From Photorhabdus luminescens subsp. luminescens (lineage in GTDB: Bacteria > Pseudomonadota > Gammaproteobacteria > Enterobacterales > Enterobacteriaceae): 64,000 nucleotides of DNA. Below the pieces are notes generated by a model, which was given only the letters and a program-made list of their open reading frames with translations, was not told the DNA's origin and did no database searches. The translations under genes were made by a program, and so were the position numbers. Below are positions 36,601 through 45,000 of this stretch, in pieces. The DNA lies in contig NZ_JXSK01000006.1 in the NCBI RefSeq assembly GCF_001083805.1, forward strand, positions 248,001 to 312,000. Direction: 5' to 3'. How positions within the stretch are numbered: position 1 is the stretch's first letter; every line of letters starts with the position of its first letter.

Positions 36601-39580
36601 CCAGTACATCTACCGTACCCATTCCGGCTCTACCGGTTCGGGGGAAATCAATTACTTCTTCTGGATCGGCGACTTTCCGCGAATGGTCCTCGACCGTAAT
36701 CAGGCAATCGAGGTACGCAGCGGCATTGGTTACAAGGTGGCTTCCAAGTCCCTTGAGTACGGCGACAGTGTAGTGATCTTGCCGGGCACGCCCAAGTCCT
36801 ACATCAGATACGAGTATATGCTGCTCCCCGGCGCTACCACACGCCATGACACTGGCTTTGACGTTATCCGCAGGCTTGAGGAAGACAAGCGGTTCGACTA
36901 CGACTTCTACATCTTTCCGGGTGAGCAGACAATCCGCAAGATTCATCATGAGTATGTCGATACCTCGATTGAGGTGGTGCTCGATCGGCGCGACCGGCAA
37001 CTGGTGGTGCCTAAGCTACCCAAGGAGCTGCATGGCTACCTGCGTTACGAGATCAAGGGTGCAGGTGGTAAGTACCAGATCGGCCTCAACGAAGGCACCC
37101 GAGTTAAGCTCACGAACGTTGTTGCCAGTGAGTGGATCATCGACCGTAGTCAGCTAACCAGTGACAGCATCAGCGTGTCGAAGAACCAGTTGGTGGTCGG
37201 CGGGGTTGTGGTAGAGCTTGACCTAACCCAGGATAAGCCGGTATCGGTGGTCAACAAGGGTGAGGTGCACGAAGTCGTTTTCTCTAACTCGAAGCTGACC
37301 GTTAATTTGGTTAGCGTAAATGCGGACGGATGGCAGGGAAACGGCCAACAAATCGAGCAGCACCTAAAGGAATTGAATAAGGCGCATCAGCTACACGGAC
37401 ATTACGTGGTAGTCGAGAACTACCGCCACAAGGGGCGAGATGTCGGTCGAGCGTTCTACGATGTGGTCAAGGACCGTATGCTGTTTACCGATACCAGCCA
37501 GGAACAGGCCAGACATGCCCAACTGGGTGCGGTGGTAGATGACTATGCCTATTTCTACGACGCCGATAACGTGGCGGTGTGGCGGGTAGACATCGCTACC
37601 GGACAGGTCGATGCGCAGTTTGAACTATGGTTCAACCAGTATGACGGTAAGATCAGTCGGCTATGGCAGGAGGGAAAAACCGTTTACCTGGCGCGCCATT
37701 ATCGGCTAAAGGAACGGCTAAAGGAGCGGCCAGAGGAGAGGGGGGCTGAGCTGGGTTATCAGATCTTCGGTGACCGAATGGAGTTAGTTAGTGCGATGGG
37801 TGATGATGAGTTGCTCCAGCTTTCGGCAAGTACTAGCCGACATGATGATGAGCTTCAGGTCATACGCAAGGGTTATGAGAGCGATGGTATCCCGCGCGAG
37901 ATTCCGACTTATACGCTGGGCGCACGGTTGATCCAGCCGACCAGTGCGGAGCTGATCACGGTGTTCGGCTTGGATGAGGCTCGCGCTCCGCACCGCTACT
38001 GGATACGTACCAGCGATAGAACGTTAATCAAACCAAATCTGGAGCCGCCGGCGGATAAAACCTTGAATTTCGAAGAGCGCAAGCAGACCCGCAGTGCCTG
38101 GGATATTCCGGCCGATCTGGTGTTGGCGGGGAGTATTCCGCAGCCCGGTGGCAAGGAAGTGTTTTTCTTCTACAGCAAGGAGAAAAAGGCTCTGTTCCGC
38201 CAAGAAGGGCCAGGGCAGAAGGTACTCGATGCCAACCAGCCGAGCGCATTACGGGTCACCACGCCGGACTTAGCTAATGTGATCAATGTGAACGGTCACC
38301 TAATTGCGATAACCGAGGATGGGTATGTGGCTCAGCTTGATGCACTGGGACAGCTTAGCTACGCAGCGGTTAACGAGCATTGGCTCAAGAAACATACCCG
38401 CTGGTGGCAGGACTTGGCCGGTGTTACCGGCTTTAGAGCCACTCTGGCGGTGTTCGGGGTTAACGGCGCCAATGGCAACCAGCTACCGGTGTGGTACCAC
38501 AACGGCCAAGTAGTGGTGGCTTCGGCTCCCCTGCAAGACAAGCATCTACAGTTCCTGGGTTTTGAAGCGGACGGTTCCAGCGCACGACTGTTCGAACTCG
38601 CCAGCGGTAAGTTGTATCGTCAGCCGCCTATGACGGCCAATGCACTGGCTGCCGCGTTTGGTACCGAAGCGGTGCTTGAAGCTTCGGCGCAGCTTCCCGC
38701 TGCCAGTGAGCTGACGCCTGAATTGCACCTCAAGGCGGCGGAGCAAGTTGATGCCGGGCTGCGCTTGACCACCGCTAAGGGCGAAATCCTGCTGCGAACC
38801 AATGACGGCAAATTACAGTTGGTTGCCGTCGACAGAGACTGGCGACAGGACAACCTTACCCATCTGCTGCAAGCGCTTGCTGAGGTTGCCGGTCAGTGGC
38901 CTAACAAAGGCGTGCTGACCTTGCAAGGCAATGAAACGCGAGGATGGTTTGATGTCGACAGTGGTCAATTGTTCTCCGTCGGTGGTATCCCTGCCGCCGC
39001 AAACAACCTGCGTTTCGTCGGAGTTGATGCCGGGAAGAAGGGCGCCTATGTGTACAGTCCAACGGACCAAGCGTTGTATCGGATTCAGGGCGGTGGTGTG
39101 CATTATACCGGTGTCGAGCGCATTGGTTCGTCGCTGTTGCTTCAGGGTGGGGGGATGAACGGTCGTCAGGACGAGCTGACACCTCCGCTGATTGCCGGTG
39201 TCGACAGCATGGTGTTGCATGGTGGGGTTGATAGCGATACCTATCGTTTCAGTGAGGCGATGTGGTCCCATTATCGCACGATCGTCATTGACAACGATGA
39301 CCCGAGCGAGTCCCTGGACTACTTGATTATTCCGGTGGTCGATGCGGAAAAAATCCTCGTCAGCCATCACGAGGATGACCTGATATTGACCGACTTGGTC
39401 AATGATACGGTTCTGGTGATGCGTAAGGTGTTTGGTGATCAGGCAGTGACGCACCGGCATCTGAAAATCAAGCTGAAAGGTTCCTCGTCGGTAATCAGCG
39501 TTGATCACTTGGTCGAGTGTTTTACCGGGATGGGAGTGGATGAGGATGGCTTATTTGAACTGTCTTGGGCCATTCAGTAA
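30698..39580 (+). CDS. Giant TcdA/TcdB-pore toxin, Mcf/FitD-like, with C58-like protease (2960 aa)
   Basis: I chose the ATG at 30698 (AAAGGA upstream) rather than an in-frame start at 30656. Order along the protein: an N-terminal helical segment (KDFTKLLNTLIERQIKAAGR), as in clostridial-type toxins; a long unassigned middle; a C58/YopT-type cysteine protease signature with Cys1421 (GGRCYPLVRAM), His1510 (NHSMMVG) and Asp1529 (FYDPN); a hydrophobic Gly/Ala-rich stretch at about 1826-1909, the hallmark of the TcdA/TcdB translocation region; and a long beta-rich C-terminus ending in SDTYRFSE and DDLILTD motifs, as in Mcf, FitD and LifA-like toxins, probably receptor-binding. Such proteins enter host cells by endocytosis, form a pore and release an effector. 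No signal peptide is visible. G+C is clearly higher than in neighbours, which suggests transfer. Mcf1 is close in size; LifA/Efa1 relatives are the alternative. Confidence 0.82.
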   Translation: MAFIPISKDFTKLLNTLIERQIKAAGRQTEWFNMSSDERADYIRQVIDRLQEMQQSTLSVLAAQHFQMQDNPISVGDQLQTLQKIRRQMNNVRGTPAVNAYKQQLDRDILLYRRQQTAITHFDSTWGKALDMLSPGGLKILNAAPLNTATLKEGTPKEALLKEDKANKRAKLDAEIKRLEQQLAVQVADSTFSQKYVTLFSELQAYKDVNALYNAFLNASSSKEQAAALDALTKVPQASDDLPVNISLLMMEERPGYIRMNVALVNASTDGRFKDFFLENGKLVVPTNGVLNFSFGTAARSLAWQQQYRLKNEPPSSRSPTYAPIRSVLVKTAFVEKYFANYLVSESTLREGFKAQLLADGHKMLLTNVDRKVPNQIGIQVSGQALNTTIPREVPLPSALSDLINQNADISSFQTIGLEGFRQNSYRPDRDGLFVNIHELERSVGFASRQYLLEMPQSKTQGKSQSKTYLSATPFVVMSVDGDKISSSHLSKAQTAELYQYNAAFFEKLDQLRDDGEKASRLFKDSIERAEFEQQLARLLERNHITPAGVLEPKYTRDSMRDIKGNNLNKVLWEQAFAASVWQSADNDPLLFGLAEGLVENSVVVKVLQSGYVQSDIAQAKKLLEPLYEQWRVQAVEAETLRVDKANAAQHPNNPKILVFDKATVEHSLDSKLLTLLLAGPQLLESADAQLRSEVEAALLSNEGRSLRKQVLFHALRPVADGLSKAAVPVNSHRKLGGSKVIINNRLNQPDPYLILNTNSEELAYHDGSYLIKDDKYRSYNQFRPDPNNDATRYMNDLDTPFVGGISGTTQTVSNALPELFDRTLSVREYWQFQMANAAFMIRNGYHSFFETFYVAARYEPKGTGSIGEDMLQMFDKYRAEGNKEMLQGELYDGVMARILPIVNQGLSAADEFHPPRFTRIGPMSALLGQAVKDLELKGGLVSVDDRFEPRQGSADIHQFVADPTQFAKTHTISAEALVKSGRLPAEGNVQLVKVTPNLYELEYTERNTNDISTNHELAYFLGYNGSDQANAVPAYVDIPKRAVLGNFLFTGTLSGGSLVVTSLDANTYRVYHDGRVNSSLLYDNVVMAVDYKDYQVSGTTEGLATAYMQYVHGEWQLAFQRQEYQRDGQRVWPKLRDGGEPLSIQVADSQVGQRNQGKFATYREQVHQQLKKVATQFGVSVEGVADDVYTEGVFSPEHPEIAAWTRLREAVQAKISADIDQVVGKRYQLQEARHTSSDTALIDQQIKQLNLTQDYYRAQYDSVLRESDFIEKTWFWQHIKAKDGSAAVVRIDDTAIQDGEHTSSVGDRYAIAEAYQRGVLDAAFTNGLRNFREIKIPGVDNETSVLDMKRLFLERKLTAEQRGALSGRITETSQAEYIDKVLRQTAVFSEDFHDAGSVFNRLVPQDFYLSLVGDQSGGRCYPLVRAMAVALASGGETGINNLVQKLFFASADPQAGSSTLLKNSLIRLHSNVEAVQASTELGLFNLSEVVSRLTTTTDTAMFALNTQNHSMMVGITDTTEGRRYYFYDPNVGIFAFKNTDDLFKAMNTHLVERNLAVHYGSFGSQSVPAFNLIEIYTGKMAEVPVGNGLNVADLTRFEELASVIGQRRQVEQVVRAPERVTEDLRLSTLLKTLDAEQLGARFEVASTQLAQEHQLDSHWLPIIATTEELGEGRYRVQFINRDQPEQTRWLTTDDSTFVEFRRFVDEHMSVLNEHFTLENGRMQLRSGGGEVAPVDGLNAGFMVQTLIQWFADKNRHDAASGVASPDLATALKIHSYLGLTQMAHGSLQDVVKITELVRTALRGEVKAAETSFKDFALSLGHTVNEGAGILFGGVMVGLDAYELAHAENDVQKAVFGTQLAFDSASFVTGAAGVGAGLVGASTTAAVLGGAGVILGGLAVGFTALAQAFGAVAEDAKAVGRYFYAVDHAYDKNGYDHKVENGKQVMVPLPGAVVKRLDLQKSQIVFDSQYIYRTHSGSTGSGEINYFFWIGDFPRMVLDRNQAIEVRSGIGYKVASKSLEYGDSVVILPGTPKSYIRYEYMLLPGATTRHDTGFDVIRRLEEDKRFDYDFYIFPGEQTIRKIHHEYVDTSIEVVLDRRDRQLVVPKLPKELHGYLRYEIKGAGGKYQIGLNEGTRVKLTNVVASEWIIDRSQLTSDSISVSKNQLVVGGVVVELDLTQDKPVSVVNKGEVHEVVFSNSKLTVNLVSVNADGWQGNGQQIEQHLKELNKAHQLHGHYVVVENYRHKGRDVGRAFYDVVKDRMLFTDTSQEQARHAQLGAVVDDYAYFYDADNVAVWRVDIATGQVDAQFELWFNQYDGKISRLWQEGKTVYLARHYRLKERLKERPEERGAELGYQIFGDRMELVSAMGDDELLQLSASTSRHDDELQVIRKGYESDGIPREIPTYTLGARLIQPTSAELITVFGLDEARAPHRYWIRTSDRTLIKPNLEPPADKTLNFEERKQTRSAWDIPADLVLAGSIPQPGGKEVFFFYSKEKKALFRQEGPGQKVLDANQPSALRVTTPDLANVINVNGHLIAITEDGYVAQLDALGQLSYAAVNEHWLKKHTRWWQDLAGVTGFRATLAVFGVNGANGNQLPVWYHNGQVVVASAPLQDKHLQFLGFEADGSSARLFELASGKLYRQPPMTANALAAAFGTEAVLEASAQLPAASELTPELHLKAAEQVDAGLRLTTAKGEILLRTNDGKLQLVAVDRDWRQDNLTHLLQALAEVAGQWPNKGVLTLQGNETRGWFDVDSGQLFSVGGIPAAANNLRFVGVDAGKKGAYVYSPTDQALYRIQGGGVHYTGVERIGSSLLLQGGGMNGRQDELTPPLIAGVDSMVLHGGVDSDTYRFSEAMWSHYRTIVIDNDDPSESLDYLIIPVVDAEKILVSHHEDDLILTDLVNDTVLVMRKVFGDQAVTHRHLKIKLKGSSSVISVDHLVECFTGMGVDEDGLFELSWAIQ

Positions 39581-39672
39581 CCGGTGATGGTGTTTGCGAG
39601 CACCTGCCGCAAAACTGTCAGACCACATAGCGGTACTGGTGCCTTCATTGTTTTGAACTAGCAAGAGAAACC

Positions 39673-39705
39673 ACAGGAAGGGCGCAAAACCCTTCCTGTT
39701 TCTTG
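39673..39705 (+). terminator. Terminator of the toxin gene
   Basis: Perfect 10-bp inverted repeat ACAGGAAGGG / CCCTTCCTGT with a 7-base loop and a short TTTCTT tail, about 90 bp after the toxin stop. Confidence 0.75.
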
Positions 39706-40202
39706 GCTCCAAGCAGACCATGATAAAACTTATCGAACATCGACGCGGAAATCTACGTAGTGCAGGCACGGATGCGGTTGCTCGGCTAATGTGAGGAAGT
39801 TTGAGATTTATATATTCAACATTCTGGTGGTGGCGTAAAAGATCCAGTCTGGAGGAAAATAGTACAATGGGTTTTATTATTTAAGGGATGAATTGTCTGT
39901 CTTTAATAATATTTGAATATAATGATATTCATTATTTTTTTTAATTATATTCATGGTATTTTTGTTTTTTTGTTAATCTAAAGATTAGATTAATGTTCTT
40001 AATGTTATACATGGTGTGTGCTGGTAATATTAGTTTCTTGCCTTTTTATTGCATATTTATAGTTAAATGGTCTAAATGTTTGCCTTTGTGATTAAGGGTC
40101 AGCCAATTAACTTGAAAATAAAACAACTTCAACCATAATACTTTATCTCAAATTCCCCACTAAATTATTAAATAAAAATTAAGTATAATAATTGGTTCAG
40201 CG
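39706..40202. other. Intergenic region upstream of cdiB
   Basis: About 500 bp without a supportable gene. The first ~80 bp are still moderately GC-rich like the toxin gene, the rest is AT-rich with T runs, probably the cdiB promoter region. No clear -10/-35 pair stands out. Confidence 0.5.
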
Positions 40203-41900
40203 ATGATAATGGTAACTTCCGACAAAATAATCGCAGGGCTGGCTGGATGGGCTGTATTCGCAATATCTCCCGTACAGGCCGATGACCAACCCTTTATTCA
40301 TCAAAAACAGCAACAGCAGGCGCAGGAACAGCGTCTGGAAGCCAAGTCCCCAACCGTGCGTCTTTCAGATGATACGGCATCAGTTTCACGACTAGTATTT
40401 CCTAAAGAATCACCCTGTTTTGTGATCCATAAAGTCGGGCTGTCCGGCCGGGAAACTTTACCCCATTGGCTGCCATTACAACGTTTGGCTGATTTGGCTA
40501 ATGGGCGATGTTTGGGCACACAGGGTATCAGTCTGTTGATGAGTAATATGCAAAACCGGCTGATTTATCATGGTTGGGTGACAACGCGGGTATTGGCTCC
40601 CGAACAAAATTTGAGTCAGGGTGAGCTGAAACTGAATGTGGTGCCGGGAATGGTGCGGCATATCCGTTATGCTAATGATGCAGACAAATACGCGACATTG
40701 TATACCGCTATACCGGCTCGGGAAGGTGGCTTGTTGGATTTGCGGGATATTGAACAGGGATTAGAGAATCTGCAACGATTGCCCAATGTGCAGGCATCAA
40801 TGGAGCTTGTCCCGGGCGAACAACCCGGCGAAAGCGATATTGTCATTAAACGCCAACAGTCCCGCTTCTGGCATATCGGCGCTTGGGTAGACAACAGCGG
40901 AACCAAAGCTACAGGACGCACGCAGGGCGGGCTGATGTTTGCGCTGGATAATCCGACGTCACTGAGTGACCTGTTATATATCACAATGACACGCGATCTG
41001 GTTTTCTCTAACCAAAAAGATTCTACCAATTACACAGCACATTACTCAGTGCCATTCGGCTACTGGCAGTTTGCGGTCACAAGCAGTAAGTACACCTATG
41101 CGCAAACCATCCCCCATCACAATGAGGATGCGAAATACCGTGGCCGTAGCCAAAACCTCAATGCTCAGTTGAGTCGTGTATTGCATCGCAATGCCGGTTC
41201 CAAAACGACATTAACTTATGGTGTTAATGCTCGCCAGACCCGTAATTTTATCAAACAGACTGAAATTGATGCGCAGAAGCGCCGTACCAGCAGTTGGAGT
41301 CTGGGATTAGCTCATCGGCACTACATTGGCCCGGCTGTACTGGATGCGGGAGTGCGTTATCAGAAAGGCACTCGTTGGTTCGGGGCGTTGCCTGCTTTTG
41401 AAGAGCGCCGTGATAAATCTTCCCCGGACTATGCCACGGCAAAATCGGAAATCATCCAGTTTTCGGCGTCGTTGAATACCCCTTTTACGCTGGGTAATGA
41501 AAAATTTTGGTACCGCATCGAATACCAACGCCAGTGGAGCAACACGCCACTCACTCCACAAGATCAATTCAGTATTGGCAACCGCTGGACAGTACGTGGA
41601 TTTGATGGCGAGCGGACGCTAAGTGCTGATGAAGGCTGGACGCTATGTAATACCTTGTCATGGCAGACTCCTTTGCCAGAACAGCAACTTTATCTGGGGG
41701 CAGATTATGGCCGGGTTGGTGGGAATGGTTCAGACATGATTATTGGCCGAACGCTGGCGGGCGGTGTTATCGGCCTGAAAGGCAATATTCGTCCTGCCAA
41801 TCTGGCTTATGACGTTTCGGTGGGTACGCCATTATCTAAACCCGATGGTTTCAAAACCGATTCAGCTTATGTGGGCTTTAGCCTGAACTGGCAGTATTGA
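40203..41900 (+). CDS. cdiB: Two-partner secretion outer-membrane transporter (CdiB/ShlB family)
   Basis: 565 residues, the usual size. The N-terminus is a Sec signal (IIAGLAGWAVFAISPVQA), followed by a Gln-rich linker helix (HQKQQQQAQEQ), a POTRA region with CFVIHKVGL and the Cys pair of NGRCLG, a second POTRA ending in VVPGMVRHIRY, and a beta-barrel. The barrel has the conserved loop motif VRGFDG (Arg465, which in FhaC reaches into the pore) and ends in LNWQY with a terminal aromatic residue, needed for Bam assembly. It exports the CdiA-like protein encoded downstream. A second ATG two codons in (40209) is an equally possible start, since no strong ribosome-binding site is seen. Confidence 0.93.
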   Translation: MIMVTSDKIIAGLAGWAVFAISPVQADDQPFIHQKQQQQAQEQRLEAKSPTVRLSDDTASVSRLVFPKESPCFVIHKVGLSGRETLPHWLPLQRLADLANGRCLGTQGISLLMSNMQNRLIYHGWVTTRVLAPEQNLSQGELKLNVVPGMVRHIRYANDADKYATLYTAIPAREGGLLDLRDIEQGLENLQRLPNVQASMELVPGEQPGESDIVIKRQQSRFWHIGAWVDNSGTKATGRTQGGLMFALDNPTSLSDLLYITMTRDLVFSNQKDSTNYTAHYSVPFGYWQFAVTSSKYTYAQTIPHHNEDAKYRGRSQNLNAQLSRVLHRNAGSKTTLTYGVNARQTRNFIKQTEIDAQKRRTSSWSLGLAHRHYIGPAVLDAGVRYQKGTRWFGALPAFEERRDKSSPDYATAKSEIIQFSASLNTPFTLGNEKFWYRIEYQRQWSNTPLTPQDQFSIGNRWTVRGFDGERTLSADEGWTLCNTLSWQTPLPEQQLYLGADYGRVGGNGSDMIIGRTLAGGVIGLKGNIRPANLAYDVSVGTPLSKPDGFKTDSAYVGFSLNWQY

Positions 41901-41909
41901 GGAGGTTTC

Positions 41910-42083
41910 ATGTTAATCGGCGATTATGACGTACACGCGCCTTATATCACAAAGGGAGTGAACGAGGCGTACAGGTTATCCGATTTCGAGGGAGAGGCGT
42001 CAGCCGTGAACAGACGGCGCATTGGTGGAACGTTCATCCCCTCATATTGGCGCTGCCCGAAAGAGGTTCTTCACGATGAATAA
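41910..42083 (+). CDS. Possible small protein between cdiB and cdiA (57 aa)
   Basis: A near-perfect Shine-Dalgarno (GAGGAGG) stands five bases before this ATG, immediately after the cdiB stop. The frame reads MLIGDYDVHAPYITKG and ends ...CPKEVLHDE, with its stop TAA overlapping the cdiA start codon region (ATGAATAA). It could be a translated coupling leader for cdiA or a small accessory protein. I recognise no family. Protein-level evidence would be needed, since the ribosome-binding site may also belong to a longer untranslated leader. Confidence 0.45.
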   Translation: MLIGDYDVHAPYITKGVNEAYRLSDFEGEASAVNRRRIGGTFIPSYWRCPKEVLHDE

Positions 42084-45000
42084 GCTTTGTCACCGAGTGA
42101 TTTTCAATAAAACCCGTCAGATGTTGATGGTGGTTTCTGATCTTGCGCGCAGCTATACGTCAGGGCAGGTGCGTCATGGAATGAATTCGAGGCCATTGCC
42201 TGCGGCTAAAGCCTCACTGTTACCGTTAGTGCTGGGGATTTCATTAGCATTGGGATTAGTCAGTACACCGGCGGAGGCGAGGATTGTAGCAGACAATAAT
42301 GCGCCCGGTTTGCAGCAACCTACCGTCATTTCCTCAGCTAATGGTGTACCACAGGTTAATATTCAGACACCTAACAGTGACGGCGTTTCCCGTAACCAGT
42401 ACAGCCAGTTTGATGTGGATCAGCGAGGCGCTATCCTCAACAACAGTGGTGTAAATACCAAAACTGATTTGGGCGGATTGATTACGGCTAACCCTTGGTT
42501 GGCACAAGGTGAAGCCAAGATTATTTTAAATGAGGTTAACAGCCGTGATCCCAGCCAGTTGAATGGTTTTATTGAAGTGGCGGGGAAACGTGCGGATGTG
42601 ATTATTGCTAACCCTGCCGGTATTACCTGTCGTGGCTGTGGTTTTATCAATGCCAAACAGACGACACTGGCGGCAGGTCAGGCTATTTTAGCAAATGGCC
42701 GTTTAAAAGGTTTTGAAGTGGATGAGGGTATCCTGACTGTTGACGGTAAGGGGTTAAATGATGCCAAAAGCGATTATACCCGTCTGATTGCCCGTGCCGT
42801 TAATATTAACGCCAAGCTGCATGCCCAGGATTTGACTGTGACGACAGGTCACAATCGTGTGGATGCGCAGGGTAACGTGGATCAAGTTCATGCCAGTGAC
42901 ACAAAGAAAACTGCATTCAGTCTCGATGTAGCTGCCATTGGCGGGATGTATGCCAATAAGATTAAGCTGGTTGGTACTGAACAAGGCGTCGGTGTGCGCA
43001 ATGCGGGACAACTGGGTGCGCAGGCGGGTAACTTGACACTCAGTAGTGAAGGGCAACTCACCAATAGCGGGATGATCACTGCTTCGGCGGATGTCTCTCT
43101 TCAGCATCAGGGCGAGTTAGCTAATCAGGGGGATATCACAGCCGGGCGGGATATTACAGTCAAAGCCCGTGATCAACTCGATAATCAGGGACGTATGTTA
43201 GCCGGTCGGCATCTTGATATCCAAAGCGCCGCATTGAAAAGTCAGGAAAAGGGGGTATTGGCGGCAGGAGTTGATAGCCGCGGTAATCTGACGATCCGCA
43301 GTGGAGGTGAATTGATCAATAGCGGTGCCATGAAAGCCTCTGCTGATATTATTCTCCAGAATCAGGGGGCATTAACTCATCATGGCGATATCACGGCCGG
43401 TCAGGATATTACAGTTAAAGTTCGTGATAGTCTCAATAATCAGGGACGTATGCTGGCTGGCCGGCATCTTGATATCCAAAGCGCCGCATTGACGAGTCAG
43501 GAAAAGGGCGTCTTGGCGGCGGGCGTTGACAGTCAGGGAAAACTGACTCAGACGGGTAATCTGTCGATCCACAGCAGCGGTGTGCTGAACAACAGCGGCA
43601 TGATAGCGGCTGCGAGTGATGTGACTCTCCAGAATCAGGGGGATTTCACCCATCAGGGAGACATGACCGCCGGAGGTAATATTTCACTCCAGAATCAGGG
43701 TAACCTGACTAACCAAGGGAACATTACTTCAGACCAGAACATCACAATTAAAGCCCGCGATCATCTCGGTAATCAGGGTCGTATACGGGCCGGGCATCAT
43801 CTGAATATCCAAAGTGCTTCACTGGACAGCCAGAAAAATAGCGAATTGGCAGCAGGTATAGACAATAAAGGTAAATTAACCCAGCCGGGTAATTTGACGA
43901 TTAACAGCAACGGTAAACTTACCAATGGGGGTGTTATCGCGGCCTCGGATGTTATCGCCATCCAGAATGAGGGGGATTTCATCCAAGAAGGGACGGTGAG
44001 GGCGGGCCAGGGGATGACGATAAAAGCCCGCGATAATCTCAGCAATCAGGGCCGTATGCTGGCCGGACGCAGCTTGGATATTCACAGCGCCTCGCTGGAC
44101 AGCGATAAAAGTGGCGTATTGGCGGCGGGGGTTGATGGTGATGGCAATCTAACCATTCACAGTGACAGTACCCTCACCAACAGCGGTACGATGAGTGCGT
44201 CGGTTGATGTGACTCTCCGGAATCAAGGCAATTTAACCAATCGGGGGGATATCACGTCAGGCCAGGACATCACTGTAGAAGCTCGTGATCATCTTACCAA
44301 TCAAGGGCGTGTGCTGGCCGGACGGCATCTTGATATCCAAAGCGCTGCATTGACGAGTCAGGAAAAGGGCGTCTTAGCGGCGGGCGTTGACAGCCAGGGC
44401 AAACTGACTCAGACGGGTAATCTGACGATCTACAGCACCGGCGCGCTGAGCAACAGCGGTATGATGGCGGCTGCGAATAGTATGACTCTCCAGAATCAGG
44501 GGAATTTCACCCATCAAGGTGATATGACCGCCGGAGGTAATATTTCACTCCAGAATCAGGGTAACCTGACCAATCAAGGGAACATTACTTCGGGCCAGAA
44601 CATCACAGTCAAAACCCGCGATCATCTCGGCAATCAGGGCCGTATGCTGGCAGGGCATCACCTTGATATCCAAAGTACCTCACTGGACAGCCAGAAAAAT
44701 AGCGAATTGGCAGCAGGCGTTGATAATGAAGGTAAATTAACTCAGCCAGGCAATTTGACGATTAACAGTAACGGTAAGCTTATCAATGGAGGTGTTATCG
44801 CGGCCTCGGATGTTATCGCCATCCAGAATGAGGGGGATTTAATCCAAGAGGGGACGGTGAGTGCGGGTCAGCATATGACGATAAAAGCCCGCGATAATCT
44901 CAGCAATCGGGGCCGTATGTTGGCCGGACGTAGCCTGGATATTCACAGTGCCTCGCTGGACAGCGATAAAAATGGTGTATTGGCGGCGGGGGTCAATGGT

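Noticed and set aside
42022-42075. Upstream in-frame start for cdiA at 42022
   Set aside because: The extended signal peptide begins at 42076 with its own GAGG; the additional 18 codons do not fit a signal peptide.
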